The notes under the pieces are model-generated. The model saw only the letters and a program-made list of their open reading frames with translations, searched no databases and was not told the origin of the DNA. A program made the translations under genes and the position numbers. Positions 25,210-34,709 of a DNA stretch of 64,000 bases are shown in pieces. The stretch is from contig NZ_BAJN01000002.1 of assembly GCF_000613725.1 (NCBI RefSeq), forward strand, positions 1 to 64,000, given 5' to 3'. Source of the stretch: Hoylesella pleuritidis JCM 14110 (GTDB lineage Bacteria; Bacteroidota; Bacteroidia; Bacteroidales; Bacteroidaceae). Position 1 is the first letter of the stretch, and each line of letters starts with the position of its first letter.

Positions 25210-26004
25210 TTATAGTTTGATGCCCGCTTCGATTTTGTTATAAAACCGTTCCAGCACCGAGAGCATCTCTACGGGCAGTCGGTCGCAGGCTTGTTCGATA
25301 AGTTTCTCGGGCACATTATAATGCGCTTCGGCCACGGAACCGGTGATGGCAGCTTTCGTGTCGGTGTCGCCGTCGGCCAGAACAGCCAGCCGAACGGCAT
25401 CTTCAAAGTTCTCGCTATGGAGGAAACAGCGCAGAGCCATCGGCACGGTTTCTTGACATGTGGCATCGAAATAGCCTTCGCTGCCGATCTTGTAGACATT
25501 GCGCAGGGGTGGAATGTCATAACCGAAACGACGACCGACAGCCTCTTCCAGTTCGTCTTTGGACACACGGCACGTGCGGAGCCAGTAAATGGATGCGGCA
25601 ATGCACTGTGCTCCCTTGATGCCTTCGGGATGATTGTGACTTACTTCGGCCGAACGTCGGGCCTCGTCAAGCACTGCGTGAAAACCGTTGAATAGCCACC
25701 CGATGGAGCTGACACGCATTGCTGACCCGTTGCCAAATGAGTTTGCGGGTGCAGAGTCAGGCGATCGGAGCCACGACTCGAATCTGCTGCCGTAGCCGCC
25801 CATCGGTTCCGGATAGCGGGCACACCATTCGAGAAGCGATTCTTTGTAGCTTCGCTCGTTGAGAACAGCATCGGCAACGGCAATGGTACAGACGGTGTCG
25901 TCGGTGAAACTGCACTCATTTGTGAATAATTCAAATCCTTTTCGCGGGGCATTTCCGAACTCGAAACGCGATCCGATGATGTCTCCGATAATTGCTCCTA
26001 ACAT
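25210..26004 (-). CDS. ADP-ribosylglycohydrolase (DraG/ARH family)
   Basis: 264 residues from MLGAIIGDIIGSRFEF. The dinuclear magnesium site is visible as SFTDDTVCTIAVADA near the start and DGDTDTKAAITGSVA near the end. Conserved NGSAMRVSSIGWLF and SHNHPEGIKGAQ also fit. The family removes ADP-ribose from proteins or small molecules, or hydrolyses related ADP-ribosides. It is upstream of the WYL regulator in the same operon and divergent from susC across a ~250 bp region with a perfect palindrome. The expected -7 box (TATCTTTG on the minus strand) lies at about 26040-26047. The substrate is not known. Confidence 0.9.
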   Translation of the reverse strand: MLGAIIGDIIGSRFEFGNAPRKGFELFTNECSFTDDTVCTIAVADAVLNERSYKESLLEWCARYPEPMGGYGSRFESWLRSPDSAPANSFGNGSAMRVSSIGWLFNGFHAVLDEARRSAEVSHNHPEGIKGAQCIAASIYWLRTCRVSKDELEEAVGRRFGYDIPPLRNVYKIGSEGYFDATCQETVPMALRCFLHSENFEDAVRLAVLADGDTDTKAAITGSVAEAHYNVPEKLIEQACDRLPVEMLSVLERFYNKIEAGIKL

Positions 26005-26126
26005 AGTTGTGCAGATTTTTAAAGGTTTATACTTGACACAAAGATAGTAAAGATTTTGCAAAAAGGCCGATTCTTGCGTAGAAAATAATGTTTATCGGCG
26101 ATTTGTTGACGTTGTTTCGAGGATGT

Positions 26127-26161
26127 AAATTGTACAAAAACGGTATTCTTTTGTACAATTT
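26127..26161. promoter_or_regulatory. Perfect 13-bp palindrome, candidate operator
   Basis: AAATTGTACAAAA (26127-26139) and TTTTGTACAATTT (26149-26161) are exact reverse complements with a 9-base spacer. The site lies between the divergent ADP-ribosylglycohydrolase and susC genes, 27 bp before the susC -7 box. It could be an operator for a dimeric regulator or a hairpin; the AT-rich stem lacks a following T tract. Confidence 0.6.
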
Positions 26162-26188
26162 GGGTACTCTATTTTTTATTTCATGACA

Positions 26189-26196
26189 TAATTTTG
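26189..26196 (+). promoter_or_regulatory. -7 box (TAATTTTG) of the susC operon
   Basis: TAATTTTG matches TAnnTTTG and leaves a ~60 bp leader before the susC ATG. The -33 element is not convincing. Confidence 0.5.
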
Positions 26197-26256
26197 CACA
26201 TCTAAACCTCTTATTGGCTATTAAGCTGAACAAAGTAAAAAATAAACCGACAATTT

Positions 26257-29200
26257 ATGTATAGACAGAATCCAAACTCATCCGGTTGTAGGATGTTCGC
26301 TCTCTTTTTAATATTTTGGATGGCAACGGCGGCTGCCTTTGCCCAGTCCGCGGTGAAAGGGGTGGTGAAAGACGAGAAAGGAGAGACAATGACGGGTGTC
26401 AGTGTGACCGTAAAAGGCACGAAAGGCGGTACGATTACCGGCCTCGACGGGTCGTTTACACTGAATATCGGTAGCAAGAGTGCTGTATTAGTCTTCTCGT
26501 TTATCGGCTACGAACGCGTAGAAAAGACTGCTACGGCAGGCAAAGATGTCGTTGTGGTGATGAAAGAAGACAACAAACTGTTGAATGAAGTGGTCGTAGT
26601 GGGCTATCAAGAGATGCGCAAACGTGACCTGACGGGCTCAGTAGCCAAGGCTGATATGAAAGATTTGCTCAGTACACCGGTAGGTTCTTTCGATCAGACT
26701 TTGGGCGGACGCATTGCCGGAGTAAATGTGAGTTCGGGTGAAGGGATGCCGGGGTCGCAAATGAATATCGTCATTCGCGGTAATAACTCGCTCACACAAG
26801 ACAACTCTCCATTGTATGTTATAGACGGGTTTCCTGTTGAAGATCCGGCTGTCGGAGCATCGATCAATCCGTCGGACATCGCTTCCATCGATATTTTAAA
26901 AGATGCTTCGGCTACGGCTATATATGGAGCACGCGGCGCTAACGGTGTCGTTATCATCACAACCAAGAGCGGACGGGAAGGTAAAACCAAAGTGCGCTAC
27001 GACGGAAGTGCAGGTGTGCAGAACGTGACTCGCACTATCCCGATGATGAATGCCTATGAATTCGTGAAGCTGCAAGCCGAAATGTATCCCGATCGGATGG
27101 CTTCTACTTATTTCGCTAACCACGAAGGTAAGCAATGGACACTTGATGACTATCGCCATATACCGCAATATGACTGGCAGGATATGATTTTTCGCACAGC
27201 ACCGACACAGAGTCACAATGTCGGTTTGACCGGTGGCAGCAAGGGAGTACGTTATAATGCGTCGGTGTCTTATTATGATCAGGACGGTATTGTGCTCAAT
27301 TCTAATTACAACCGACTGCAAGGCAGATTGGGAATGACCGTTACCAAGAAGAAGCTGCGCGTGAATCTGAATGTCAATTACTCTCATTCCACCCAGACGG
27401 GAGCATCTCCGTCGCAACAGAGTTACAGCGGAATGAATAACCTCTTTTACAGTGTCTGGGGCTATCGGCCGGTTACACAGCCGGGTGTTCCACTGAAATC
27501 GTTGGAAGAAAACCTGACGGACGATGACGTGAATTGGACAAGTGACTATCGTTTTAATCCGATTATGTCGCTCAATAATGAGTATCGGAAGCGCTATGCG
27601 AACTATTTTCAGTTCAACGGATACCTTGAATACCAGTTGATGGCAGGTCTTCGACTGAAAGTTTCGGGTGGTTACACCACGGATTATCGGCATAATGACA
27701 CATTCAATGGGTCGAAAACGCGCTACGGAGGACCTAAATCAGTCGAAAAAGTGAATGCGCAGGTAGTTCATTCGGAACGTACTACATGGCTGAATGAGAA
27801 TACATTGACTTATCAGACCAATATCAGCAAGCGCCATTTCTTTAATACACTCTTGGGATTTTCATTGCAAAACTCGGACTATAATTATTATTCGATGAAG
27901 ACGATTCAAATTCCGAACGAGTCGCTCGGTATGGCAGGTATGAGCCAAGGGACGCCAAGCACCAATGAATCGGTGAAATCTTCGTGGGCGATGATGTCGT
28001 TCTTCGGCCGCTTTAACTATAATTATCTGTCGAAATATTATGCTACTGCAACATTCCGTGCAGACGGATCGTCTAAGTTCCGAGGTGCTAATCGATTCGG
28101 ATATTTCCCTTCCGGTTCATTGGCTTGGAACTTTACAGAAGAGAATTTGATGCAAGAGCTCCGGCCGGCTGTATCTACTGGTAAGCTGCGTTTGAGTTGG
28201 GGACTTACAGGAAATAACCGTGTGGGCGAGTATGATTCATTCGGACTCTATGAGCTTTTGAAAGACCGGCGTGGCGATCTCATCTCACCGGGATCGATTC
28301 CCGGTGGTGTTTACCCGTTGAATAACAAACAAAACAATGTCGGGATGGTGCCGACGTCGATTCCGAACAAGGATTTGAAGTGGGAGACTACTGAACAATG
28401 GAACTTAGGTTTGGACCTTGGACTGCTCAATGACCGCGTTAATATCACGGTCGATCTGTACCAGAAGATCACCCGCGACCTGCTGTTGATGTCGTCTTTG
28501 CCCTTGTCTTCGGGTTTCACCGGTGCTATCAAGAACATCGGAAAGATTCGGAATCAAGGTGTAGAGTTTACTTTGAGTACGACGAATATCAAGACCAAGG
28601 ACTTTGAATGGAAGTCAAACTTCAACATTGCATTTAATAAAAACAAGGTGTTAGAGTTGGCCGAAGGTCAAGTCAGTTTGCTAAGCACGGCAATGTTTGA
28701 CCAGAATTATAATTCGCAAACCAGTTATATAGCCAAGAAAGGGTATTCTATGGGAATGATGTATGGCTATATTTATGATGGAACTTATAAATATGAAGAT
28801 TTCGATAAATCGGGAAATACATACACATTGAAATCTAATGTGCCTCGTTTCTCATCGGAGTCGAATACCCAACCGGGTATGCCGAAGTATCGAGATTTGA
28901 ACGGCGACGGTGTCATTGATGATAATGACCGCACGATAATAGGCCGAGGTCTTCCTAAACATACGGGTGGTTTCACGAACAATTTCAAGTACAAGAACTT
29001 CGATCTCAATCTGTTCTTTCAGTGGTCTTACGGCAATGATGTGATGAATGCCAATCGGCTGTTCTTTGAAAGTTCGTTCAACCGTTCCCGCGACCTTAAT
29101 CAATATGCCAGCTATGCAGGTCGGTGGACGCCCGAAAATCCGCAGAGCGACATTCCTCGTGCTACAAGTTCCAGTTCTAATAAGGTTTTCTCGTCGCGAA

Positions 29201-29454
29201 TTATCGAAGACGGATCGTTCCTTCGACTGAAAACTGCAACGCTGGGTTACTCTTTACCGAAGGCGCTTTTGCTGAAATGGCGTCTTGATGAAGCCCGAAT
29301 CTACGTAGCAGCACAGAATGTTTTCACCCTCACCGGCTATAAAGGTTATGACCCCGAGGTGTCCGTACGCGAAGGAGCACTTACGCCCGGGCTCGATTTC
29401 TCGGCTTATCCGCGTGCCCGTGTGTTTACAGTCGGTATCAATTTAGGTTTCTAA
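26257..29454 (+). CDS. SusC/RagA-family TonB-dependent outer membrane transporter
   Basis: 1065 residues. A signal peptide ends at about residue 30 (FWMATAAAFAQS). A carboxypeptidase-regulatory-like domain follows (VKGVVKDEKGETMTGVSVTV), then the SusC box NEVVVVGYQEMRKRDLTGSV, a plug domain (SPLYVIDGFPVEDP; LKDASATAIYGARGANGVVI) and a ~700-residue beta-barrel ending FTVGINLGF with a terminal Phe. It imports glycans bound by its SusD partner, powered by TonB. It is the first gene of a locus with susD, a DUF5017 lipoprotein and a beta-helix protein. No SusR, hybrid two-component system or ECF sigma factor is adjacent, so regulation is by something distant. Confidence 0.95.
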   Translation: MYRQNPNSSGCRMFALFLIFWMATAAAFAQSAVKGVVKDEKGETMTGVSVTVKGTKGGTITGLDGSFTLNIGSKSAVLVFSFIGYERVEKTATAGKDVVVVMKEDNKLLNEVVVVGYQEMRKRDLTGSVAKADMKDLLSTPVGSFDQTLGGRIAGVNVSSGEGMPGSQMNIVIRGNNSLTQDNSPLYVIDGFPVEDPAVGASINPSDIASIDILKDASATAIYGARGANGVVIITTKSGREGKTKVRYDGSAGVQNVTRTIPMMNAYEFVKLQAEMYPDRMASTYFANHEGKQWTLDDYRHIPQYDWQDMIFRTAPTQSHNVGLTGGSKGVRYNASVSYYDQDGIVLNSNYNRLQGRLGMTVTKKKLRVNLNVNYSHSTQTGASPSQQSYSGMNNLFYSVWGYRPVTQPGVPLKSLEENLTDDDVNWTSDYRFNPIMSLNNEYRKRYANYFQFNGYLEYQLMAGLRLKVSGGYTTDYRHNDTFNGSKTRYGGPKSVEKVNAQVVHSERTTWLNENTLTYQTNISKRHFFNTLLGFSLQNSDYNYYSMKTIQIPNESLGMAGMSQGTPSTNESVKSSWAMMSFFGRFNYNYLSKYYATATFRADGSSKFRGANRFGYFPSGSLAWNFTEENLMQELRPAVSTGKLRLSWGLTGNNRVGEYDSFGLYELLKDRRGDLISPGSIPGGVYPLNNKQNNVGMVPTSIPNKDLKWETTEQWNLGLDLGLLNDRVNITVDLYQKITRDLLLMSSLPLSSGFTGAIKNIGKIRNQGVEFTLSTTNIKTKDFEWKSNFNIAFNKNKVLELAEGQVSLLSTAMFDQNYNSQTSYIAKKGYSMGMMYGYIYDGTYKYEDFDKSGNTYTLKSNVPRFSSESNTQPGMPKYRDLNGDGVIDDNDRTIIGRGLPKHTGGFTNNFKYKNFDLNLFFQWSYGNDVMNANRLFFESSFNRSRDLNQYASYAGRWTPENPQSDIPRATSSSSNKVFSSRIIEDGSFLRLKTATLGYSLPKALLLKWRLDEARIYVAAQNVFTLTGYKGYDPEVSVREGALTPGLDFSAYPRARVFTVGINLGF

Positions 29455-29477
29455 TCACGTAAACAAGACCATTATTT

Positions 29478-31204
29478 ATGAAGACAATCAGAATATTTAT
29501 CCTGTTGACGGCCGTTCTTGCCGTAACATCTTGCAGCTTCCTCGACAAAGAACCTACACGAACCACGTCGGGAAGTTATTTCAAAAACGAGTCAGAAGCA
29601 GAGTCGTTCTTGCGCGGTGTATATGCAATCCTGACGCAAACGCCTTTTACGGCGGCGAATATTTTTACTTGACGGGCGGCGATGATACCGAACATTACGG
29701 CGGACCGGGCCGTTCTCCTTATAATAAAGGATTGATTTGCAATAATGCCAACACCGGAGATCCTGATGTGGCAGCCTTCTGGTATGTGCTGTATTCAGGC
29801 ATCAATCGAGCCAATATTCTGTTAGAGAATATCGATAAGGTACCTGGAATCGGCGAGGCTAACCGTAAGTTGTACACGGCTGAGGCTCGTTTCCTGCGGG
29901 CTTTCTATTATTTCAACCTTGTTGAATGCTGGGGCGACGTACCGTTTCGCACGAATTCCACGCAGAGTGTTGTAGGATTGCCTATCAAACGTACGCCGAA
30001 AGAGCAGATTTATGATTTTATCGTCAAGGAAATGGCAGAGAGTTCCGAGGGATTGAAGTCAGCTTCTGACCTCGGTTATCAGCCGGGCTCGGTATCGAAG
30101 TCAGCTGCTTGGGGCATCTTAGCACGTGTTTATATGTTCCGTGCAGGTGAACATTTCCGCGATAAGACGGCTGCCAATGAGGCGAAAATCAAAGAGTACT
30201 TCGCGCAGGCGGGCTTTTATGCACAGAAAGTGATGAATGAAGGCCACGCGTTGGCGCCCCATTATTGGGATTATTTCATCGATCTTTGTGCCGATAAATA
30301 TAACACCACAGCCAAAGAAAGCATCTGGGAGGCTGAGTTTACCGGCAATTATTCAACCGATACACGCACAGAAGGTCGTGTGGGTAATATCATCGGACTG
30401 TCTGCTCCCGACTTATCGGCGAAGGCGGAAATCGTCGGCAAGGCCGATCCTGGATACAGTTACGCTTTCTTTTATTGCACACCCAAACTCTATGATCTAT
30501 ACACTGCCAACGGCGACAGCAACCGAATGAACTGGAATATTGCGCCATTCCAATATACGGAGTCGTCGACCGGAAAGGGTGTCGACGGCCGACTCTTCGA
30601 GAAAGGCAAGCTTGCCGAAGTGAAAAATCAATATTATGACCGTTCTTACAGCTACGGAGACACCGCTCCTTCTTCTAAAAAGGGCGACCGCGAAAAGACT
30701 GTTGCAAGCACCGATTTAGCCAGAGTGTGTGGCAAATATCGGCGCGAGTACGAGGCAGACAAGAAAAATAAGAACTTCACCGCTATCAATTTCCCCATTC
30801 TTCGCTATGCAGATATCTTGCTGATGATTGCAGAATGCGAGAACGAAATCAATAATGAGCCCACTGCATTGGCCTATCAGTGCATCAATGCAGTGCGTAA
30901 ACGCGCCGGCATCAGCGAGCTGAGCAATCTCTCAAAAGATGAGTTCCGCCAGGCAGTCAAGGACGAACGTGCGATGGAATTGTGTTTTGAGTTCACCCGT
31001 CGGTTCGATTTGATTCGCTGGGGAGAATATGTTCAGAATATGAATGCACTCGTAGCGCGCGCCCAAAACGGCAGCGACTGGAAGCTCGGACCTGCAAACG
31101 TGTACACATATTTCCAAATTTCAGACACATATTATTATTTCCCGATACCCGCCAATGAGATGGCCGTGAACCATCTCATTACGGAAAACAATCCCGGATG
31201 GTAA
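29478..31204 (+). CDS. SusD/RagB-family glycan-binding lipoprotein, one-base frameshift
   Basis: The N-terminal part is a lipoprotein signal (LLTAVLAVTSCSFLDKEPTR), continuing to RGVYAILTQTPF. The frame breaks at about 29641-29648; one added base gives PFYGGEYFYLTGGDDTEHYG and a full 575-residue protein. Further on, typical SusD segments are AEARFLRAFYYFNLVECWGD and FPILRYADILLMIAECENEI, with DERAMELCFEFTRRFDLIRW near the end. It captures oligosaccharides at the cell surface for the SusC channel 23 bp upstream. The break may be a sequence error, like others in this window, because all else is intact. Confidence 0.9.
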
Positions 31205-31295
31205 TTCTCTATGAGAGTTCGGGCATCGATGCTCCGAAAGCCGACGCCCAAACTCCTGTCCAAGAAACATAACGAATCAACGAATCGATATCGAA

Positions 31296-32333
31296 ATGAA
31301 ATCCTATCAATCATTTATAGCTTTGTTGTTCTGCGGTTTTGCCCTTGCATCCTGCGACAGCGAATTAGAAGAGAAAGTATCTCTGAACGTCGGTGTTACC
31401 GCCGACGGGAATGTCAAAACAGTCGGCGACACCGTCATTGTGAAGAAAGGAAAGCCTGTCGAATTCCGATTGGGAGGTAATCCAGACTTTATTACCTTTT
31501 TCAGTGGTGAGCCCGGAAGCAAGTACGAGTATCGAGAGCGGGTAATGATCGATGCTGCCGATATAGCCTCCTCTCATCTGATGTTCTCCGTTTGGGAACA
31601 ATATGGCAATGCAGCCAGTGCTGCCGGGGTGCTGAGTATGTATATTTCAGACAGTTTCCCGGGTCTGTATAAGAACAATTTCGCGGCCGATTCGGCATTG
31701 GTCGAAACTTCGTTATGGAAAGATTTAGTGCCACAGAGCGACCTGCCTCAGGCTCCCGTCTCTTCCGTTGCAGGCGCCAAGTCGTTCGATTTGGATATGA
31801 AGCCCTATTTGGGAAAGGCCATCACCATCGCCGTCAAGTACAAAGGGCAGAACAACTCAGCAGCACAGCCGCGTGTGAATTTTGTCAAGATGCAGATTGT
31901 CAACCGAATGAAAGACGGTACTTCGAGCACACTGATGGCCTCGAATATGGGATTCACGGCCGTCAATATGTGCAACCGACTGCACTTGGAAGACCAAAAG
32001 TCGATGACAAACAACAGAGCTTACGGCACCGTAACCAATAATACGGCAGGCATTTGGAATCTGACGGGCGTGGCGAAAGGCAACTTTTTCATCCACAGCA
32101 GCAATGCGAAGCGGGCGCTGAAATACAGTTGGCTCGTGTCGAATCATATTCTTGTGAATGCTTGTACGCCTGATGTGGGTGTCAATATCAAGAATATCTC
32201 CCGGAATTTAGATGCTTATTCTTATGTGTACAACACGACGGGAACGTACAAAGCCACGTTCCTTGCAGTGAACGGGAACTACAAGAAGACGTCGTCCGTT
32301 ATCCGACAAATGAACATAAAGGTAGTGGAATAG
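31296..32333 (+). CDS. DUF5017 surface lipoprotein of the sus locus
   Basis: 345 residues. The signal peptide ends in the lipobox FALASCDSELEEKV, so it is a probable surface lipoprotein. The N-terminal part has the DUF5017 pattern (VKKGKPVEFRLGGNPDFITF then FSGEPGSKYEYRER). The rest is beta-rich, without catalytic motifs that I recognise. In PULs the protein in this position usually binds glycan (SusE/SusF-like). It lies 91 bp after susD. The ligand is unknown. Confidence 0.82.
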   Translation: MKSYQSFIALLFCGFALASCDSELEEKVSLNVGVTADGNVKTVGDTVIVKKGKPVEFRLGGNPDFITFFSGEPGSKYEYRERVMIDAADIASSHLMFSVWEQYGNAASAAGVLSMYISDSFPGLYKNNFAADSALVETSLWKDLVPQSDLPQAPVSSVAGAKSFDLDMKPYLGKAITIAVKYKGQNNSAAQPRVNFVKMQIVNRMKDGTSSTLMASNMGFTAVNMCNRLHLEDQKSMTNNRAYGTVTNNTAGIWNLTGVAKGNFFIHSSNAKRALKYSWLVSNHILVNACTPDVGVNIKNISRNLDAYSYVYNTTGTYKATFLAVNGNYKKTSSVIRQMNIKVVE

Positions 32334-32431
32334 AGTCGGCAAGATAGCTCATAAAATGTCGCCCGGCACGAGCTGTCGACATAGAAAAACGGAGCTGTCG
32401 GACGCCCGATAAAGAAGCCCGTTTCCATTAA

Positions 32432-32508
32432 CCGTTAATCACCGTGCAAAATGCCGTTGAATGCCGTGCATTCAGCCGTTAATCGCCGTGCAAGTAACGG
32501 TTAATCGG
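32432..32508. repeat. 22-bp phased repeat array without a tail
   Basis: Units begin at 32432 (CCGTTAATCACC), 32454 (CCGTTGAATGCC), 32476 (CCGTTAATCGCC) and 32498 (CGGTTAATCGG), exactly 22 bases apart. No TTGATwwTCA tail follows. It lies within the PUL, between the DUF5017 gene and the beta-helix gene. Confidence 0.85.
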
Positions 32509-32659
32509 AAGCTCTTCTCGAATCACCTGTGGGAATAGGCATTCTCAGACGTCGCCTTAGTTGGCATTCTTCGCTTGAAAAAAATATAATACCGATGCCC
32601 GAATCGATGTCCAACGACGGAGCTATTCAGTTATATACGACCGTAAAAATCATTCAATA

Positions 32660-34471
32660 ATGAACACGAAAACTTTTATCTCAATGATTGTCTCTGCCTT
32701 TGTCGCACTACCTGTACAAGCAGACGACAGCAGATTTTGTACTGCTTGGAACGCATTTGTCAAGCAGTCGGCAACCAATGTATTGTTAGATTTCTCTTAT
32801 GCGGGTTACAACCACGGCGAAACGGCCCCTCCCGATGTCTCGACATTGGGTTATAACGTTTATGATGTGACCGATCCTGAGTTCGGAGCAGTGCCCAACG
32901 ACGGTAAATCCGACCGCGATGCGCTTGTGCGGATTCTGAAAAAGATCGGCGCAGGAAAGGCTGATGCGCGGGCGATAATCTACTTTCCCGCAGGCGATTA
33001 CATTCTGCACACATCGGAAGATAATACGATCGGTGCCGACGGGAAAGCCCAATCTTCGGCATTGAATATAGTGATGGGGCACGTCATACTGAAAGGTGCG
33101 GGCCGAGACCTGACCACTCTGACGATGAAAGACCCCAACTTGCCGCGCAACAAGAACCTGTACAGCTCGCCGGTAATGATTTCCATTCGCAACAACGGCG
33201 AAAAGAATCCGCCTGTTTGGGCGCAGATCACGGGGCGGGCACATAAAGGCGACTTTACCGTTGAGGCGGAAAACATCTCTCCTGACATCAAACCCGGTAC
33301 TTGGGTAATGCTGAATTTGGAAAACAACGATGCCGCTCTTGTCAAGCAAGAACTGTTGGGGCACCGCTTGTCAAGCACGATGACCAACCTCAAAAACGAT
33401 GGCGTACAGGTACGCGACTATCATCAGGTGAAGTCGGTAAGCAACGGTCGTATCACGTTTTACGAACCTTTGATGCACGATGTAGACCCACAATGGGGTT
33501 GGAAAATTGTCAGATACAGGCATTATGAGGGCGTGGGTATAGAAGATCTCACGTTTGTGGGCAACGCAAAAGACCATTTCAAGCACCACGCAACGTGGCA
33601 GGACGATGGCGCTTACAAGCCTTTGGATATGGTCCGAATGACCGATTCGTGGATGCGACGCGTGGGATTCCGCAGCGTCAGCGAGGCTTTCACGATGAGT
33701 TTGTGTGCCGGTTGTTCAGCATACGATATCACAATCAGCGGTCGCCGCGGGCATTCGGCCATTCGTGCACAGGCCTCTTCACGCGTATTTATCGGCAAAG
33801 TGTTTGATCGTTCCGATGGATATTACAACGATGATCAATCTCGTTATGCCAAGAATGTGGGTCAATATCACGCCTGCGGCGTGTCTAAGCAAAGCATAGG
33901 CTGTGTTATTTGGGACTCGCAATGGGGTGTTGATGCTTGTTTCGAGGCACACGCCACGCAGCCGCGAGCCACATTGTTCGATGTCTGCAAGGGCGGATTT
34001 ATGCAGTATCGGATGGGAGGCGACCGATCGCAGTTGCCCAATCATCTCGATGATCTTACGCTTTGGAATTTCAATGCGACCAATATCTCGTCCAAAACAC
34101 AGCTTCCTTTCGTCTGGTGGGACGACAAACAGATTTGGTTTAAGACGTTGCCGCCTACTATCGTAGGCTTTCACGGCGATGCGGGCGTTACTTTTGTAGC
34201 CGGTCAAACCAAACTCGATGCCGACCACGGACACGAAGTTCTGCCGCGTTCGCTGTATGCCGCTCAGTTGGAAAAGCGTTTGGGAGCCGTTCCCGCGTGG
34301 TTGAAAGAATTGGAAAAGGTGAACGATACAACTACGGGTATCGTCCGAATACCGCAGAAAGCACCGTCCGATAATCGGATATACGACCTCAACGGGCGGT
34401 ATGTGGGTACAGATTCGCACGCCTTACGGCGTGGAATCTATATCCGTGGAGGTAAAAAACTAATAAAATAA
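32660..34471 (+). CDS. Right-handed beta-helix protein, probable polysaccharide-active (DUF4955-like)
   Basis: 603 residues with an N-terminal signal peptide ending near VALPVQADD. The fold start is the pectate-lyase-superfamily pattern EFGAVPNDGKSDRDALVRIL followed by AIIYFPAGDYIL and HVILKGAGRDLTTLTMKD, typical of right-handed parallel beta-helices in lyases and polygalacturonase-like enzymes. The overall sequence resembles DUF4955 proteins (from memory). The last ~35 residues (IYDLNGRYVGTD then RRGIYIRGGKKLIK) look like a T9SS-type sorting tail, implying export across the outer membrane. With susC, susD and DUF5017 it should act on the locus's glycan, but lyase versus hydrolase activity cannot be decided. 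Confidence 0.75.
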   Translation: MNTKTFISMIVSAFVALPVQADDSRFCTAWNAFVKQSATNVLLDFSYAGYNHGETAPPDVSTLGYNVYDVTDPEFGAVPNDGKSDRDALVRILKKIGAGKADARAIIYFPAGDYILHTSEDNTIGADGKAQSSALNIVMGHVILKGAGRDLTTLTMKDPNLPRNKNLYSSPVMISIRNNGEKNPPVWAQITGRAHKGDFTVEAENISPDIKPGTWVMLNLENNDAALVKQELLGHRLSSTMTNLKNDGVQVRDYHQVKSVSNGRITFYEPLMHDVDPQWGWKIVRYRHYEGVGIEDLTFVGNAKDHFKHHATWQDDGAYKPLDMVRMTDSWMRRVGFRSVSEAFTMSLCAGCSAYDITISGRRGHSAIRAQASSRVFIGKVFDRSDGYYNDDQSRYAKNVGQYHACGVSKQSIGCVIWDSQWGVDACFEAHATQPRATLFDVCKGGFMQYRMGGDRSQLPNHLDDLTLWNFNATNISSKTQLPFVWWDDKQIWFKTLPPTIVGFHGDAGVTFVAGQTKLDADHGHEVLPRSLYAAQLEKRLGAVPAWLKELEKVNDTTTGIVRIPQKAPSDNRIYDLNGRYVGTDSHALRRGIYIRGGKKLIK

Positions 34472-34487
34472 AAGGGTAAAAAAGAAG

Positions 34488-34559
34488 TACTCCCACCGGG
34501 AATCGAACCCGGATCAAAGGTTTAGGAAACCTACGTTCTATCCATTGAACTATGGGAGC
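34488..34559 (-). tRNA. tRNA-Arg (CCT)
   Basis: The minus strand folds as a tRNA: acceptor GCTCCCA with TGGGAGT, D-arm GTTC-AATGGAT-AGAAC, anticodon loop TTCCTAA giving CCT, and T-arm CCGGG-TTCGATT-CCCGG. It has no encoded CCA. It sits just after the beta-helix gene on the opposite strand. Confidence 0.93.
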
Positions 34560-34660
34560 AGACCTATTCGGTGATGCAAAGATAATGGTTTTTCTTGATT
34601 GAGCGAAATAAATGCAAGGCGATTTTTCTGCAAAAAACGTTAGGAATAGATAGAATTCAG

Positions 34661-34690
34661 TTGTCGTTCGACGATTTTTGACTACCTTTG
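34661..34690 (+). promoter_or_regulatory. Promoter of the P-type ATPase gene (TTG-N19-TACCTTTG)
   Basis: TTG at 34661-34663 and TACCTTTG at 34683-34690 are separated by exactly 19 bases, a full match to the Bacteroidetes consensus. The box ends 19 bp before the ATG at 34710. Confidence 0.8.
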
Positions 34691-34709
34691 TGGGCTCAAC
34701 AAGACATTT

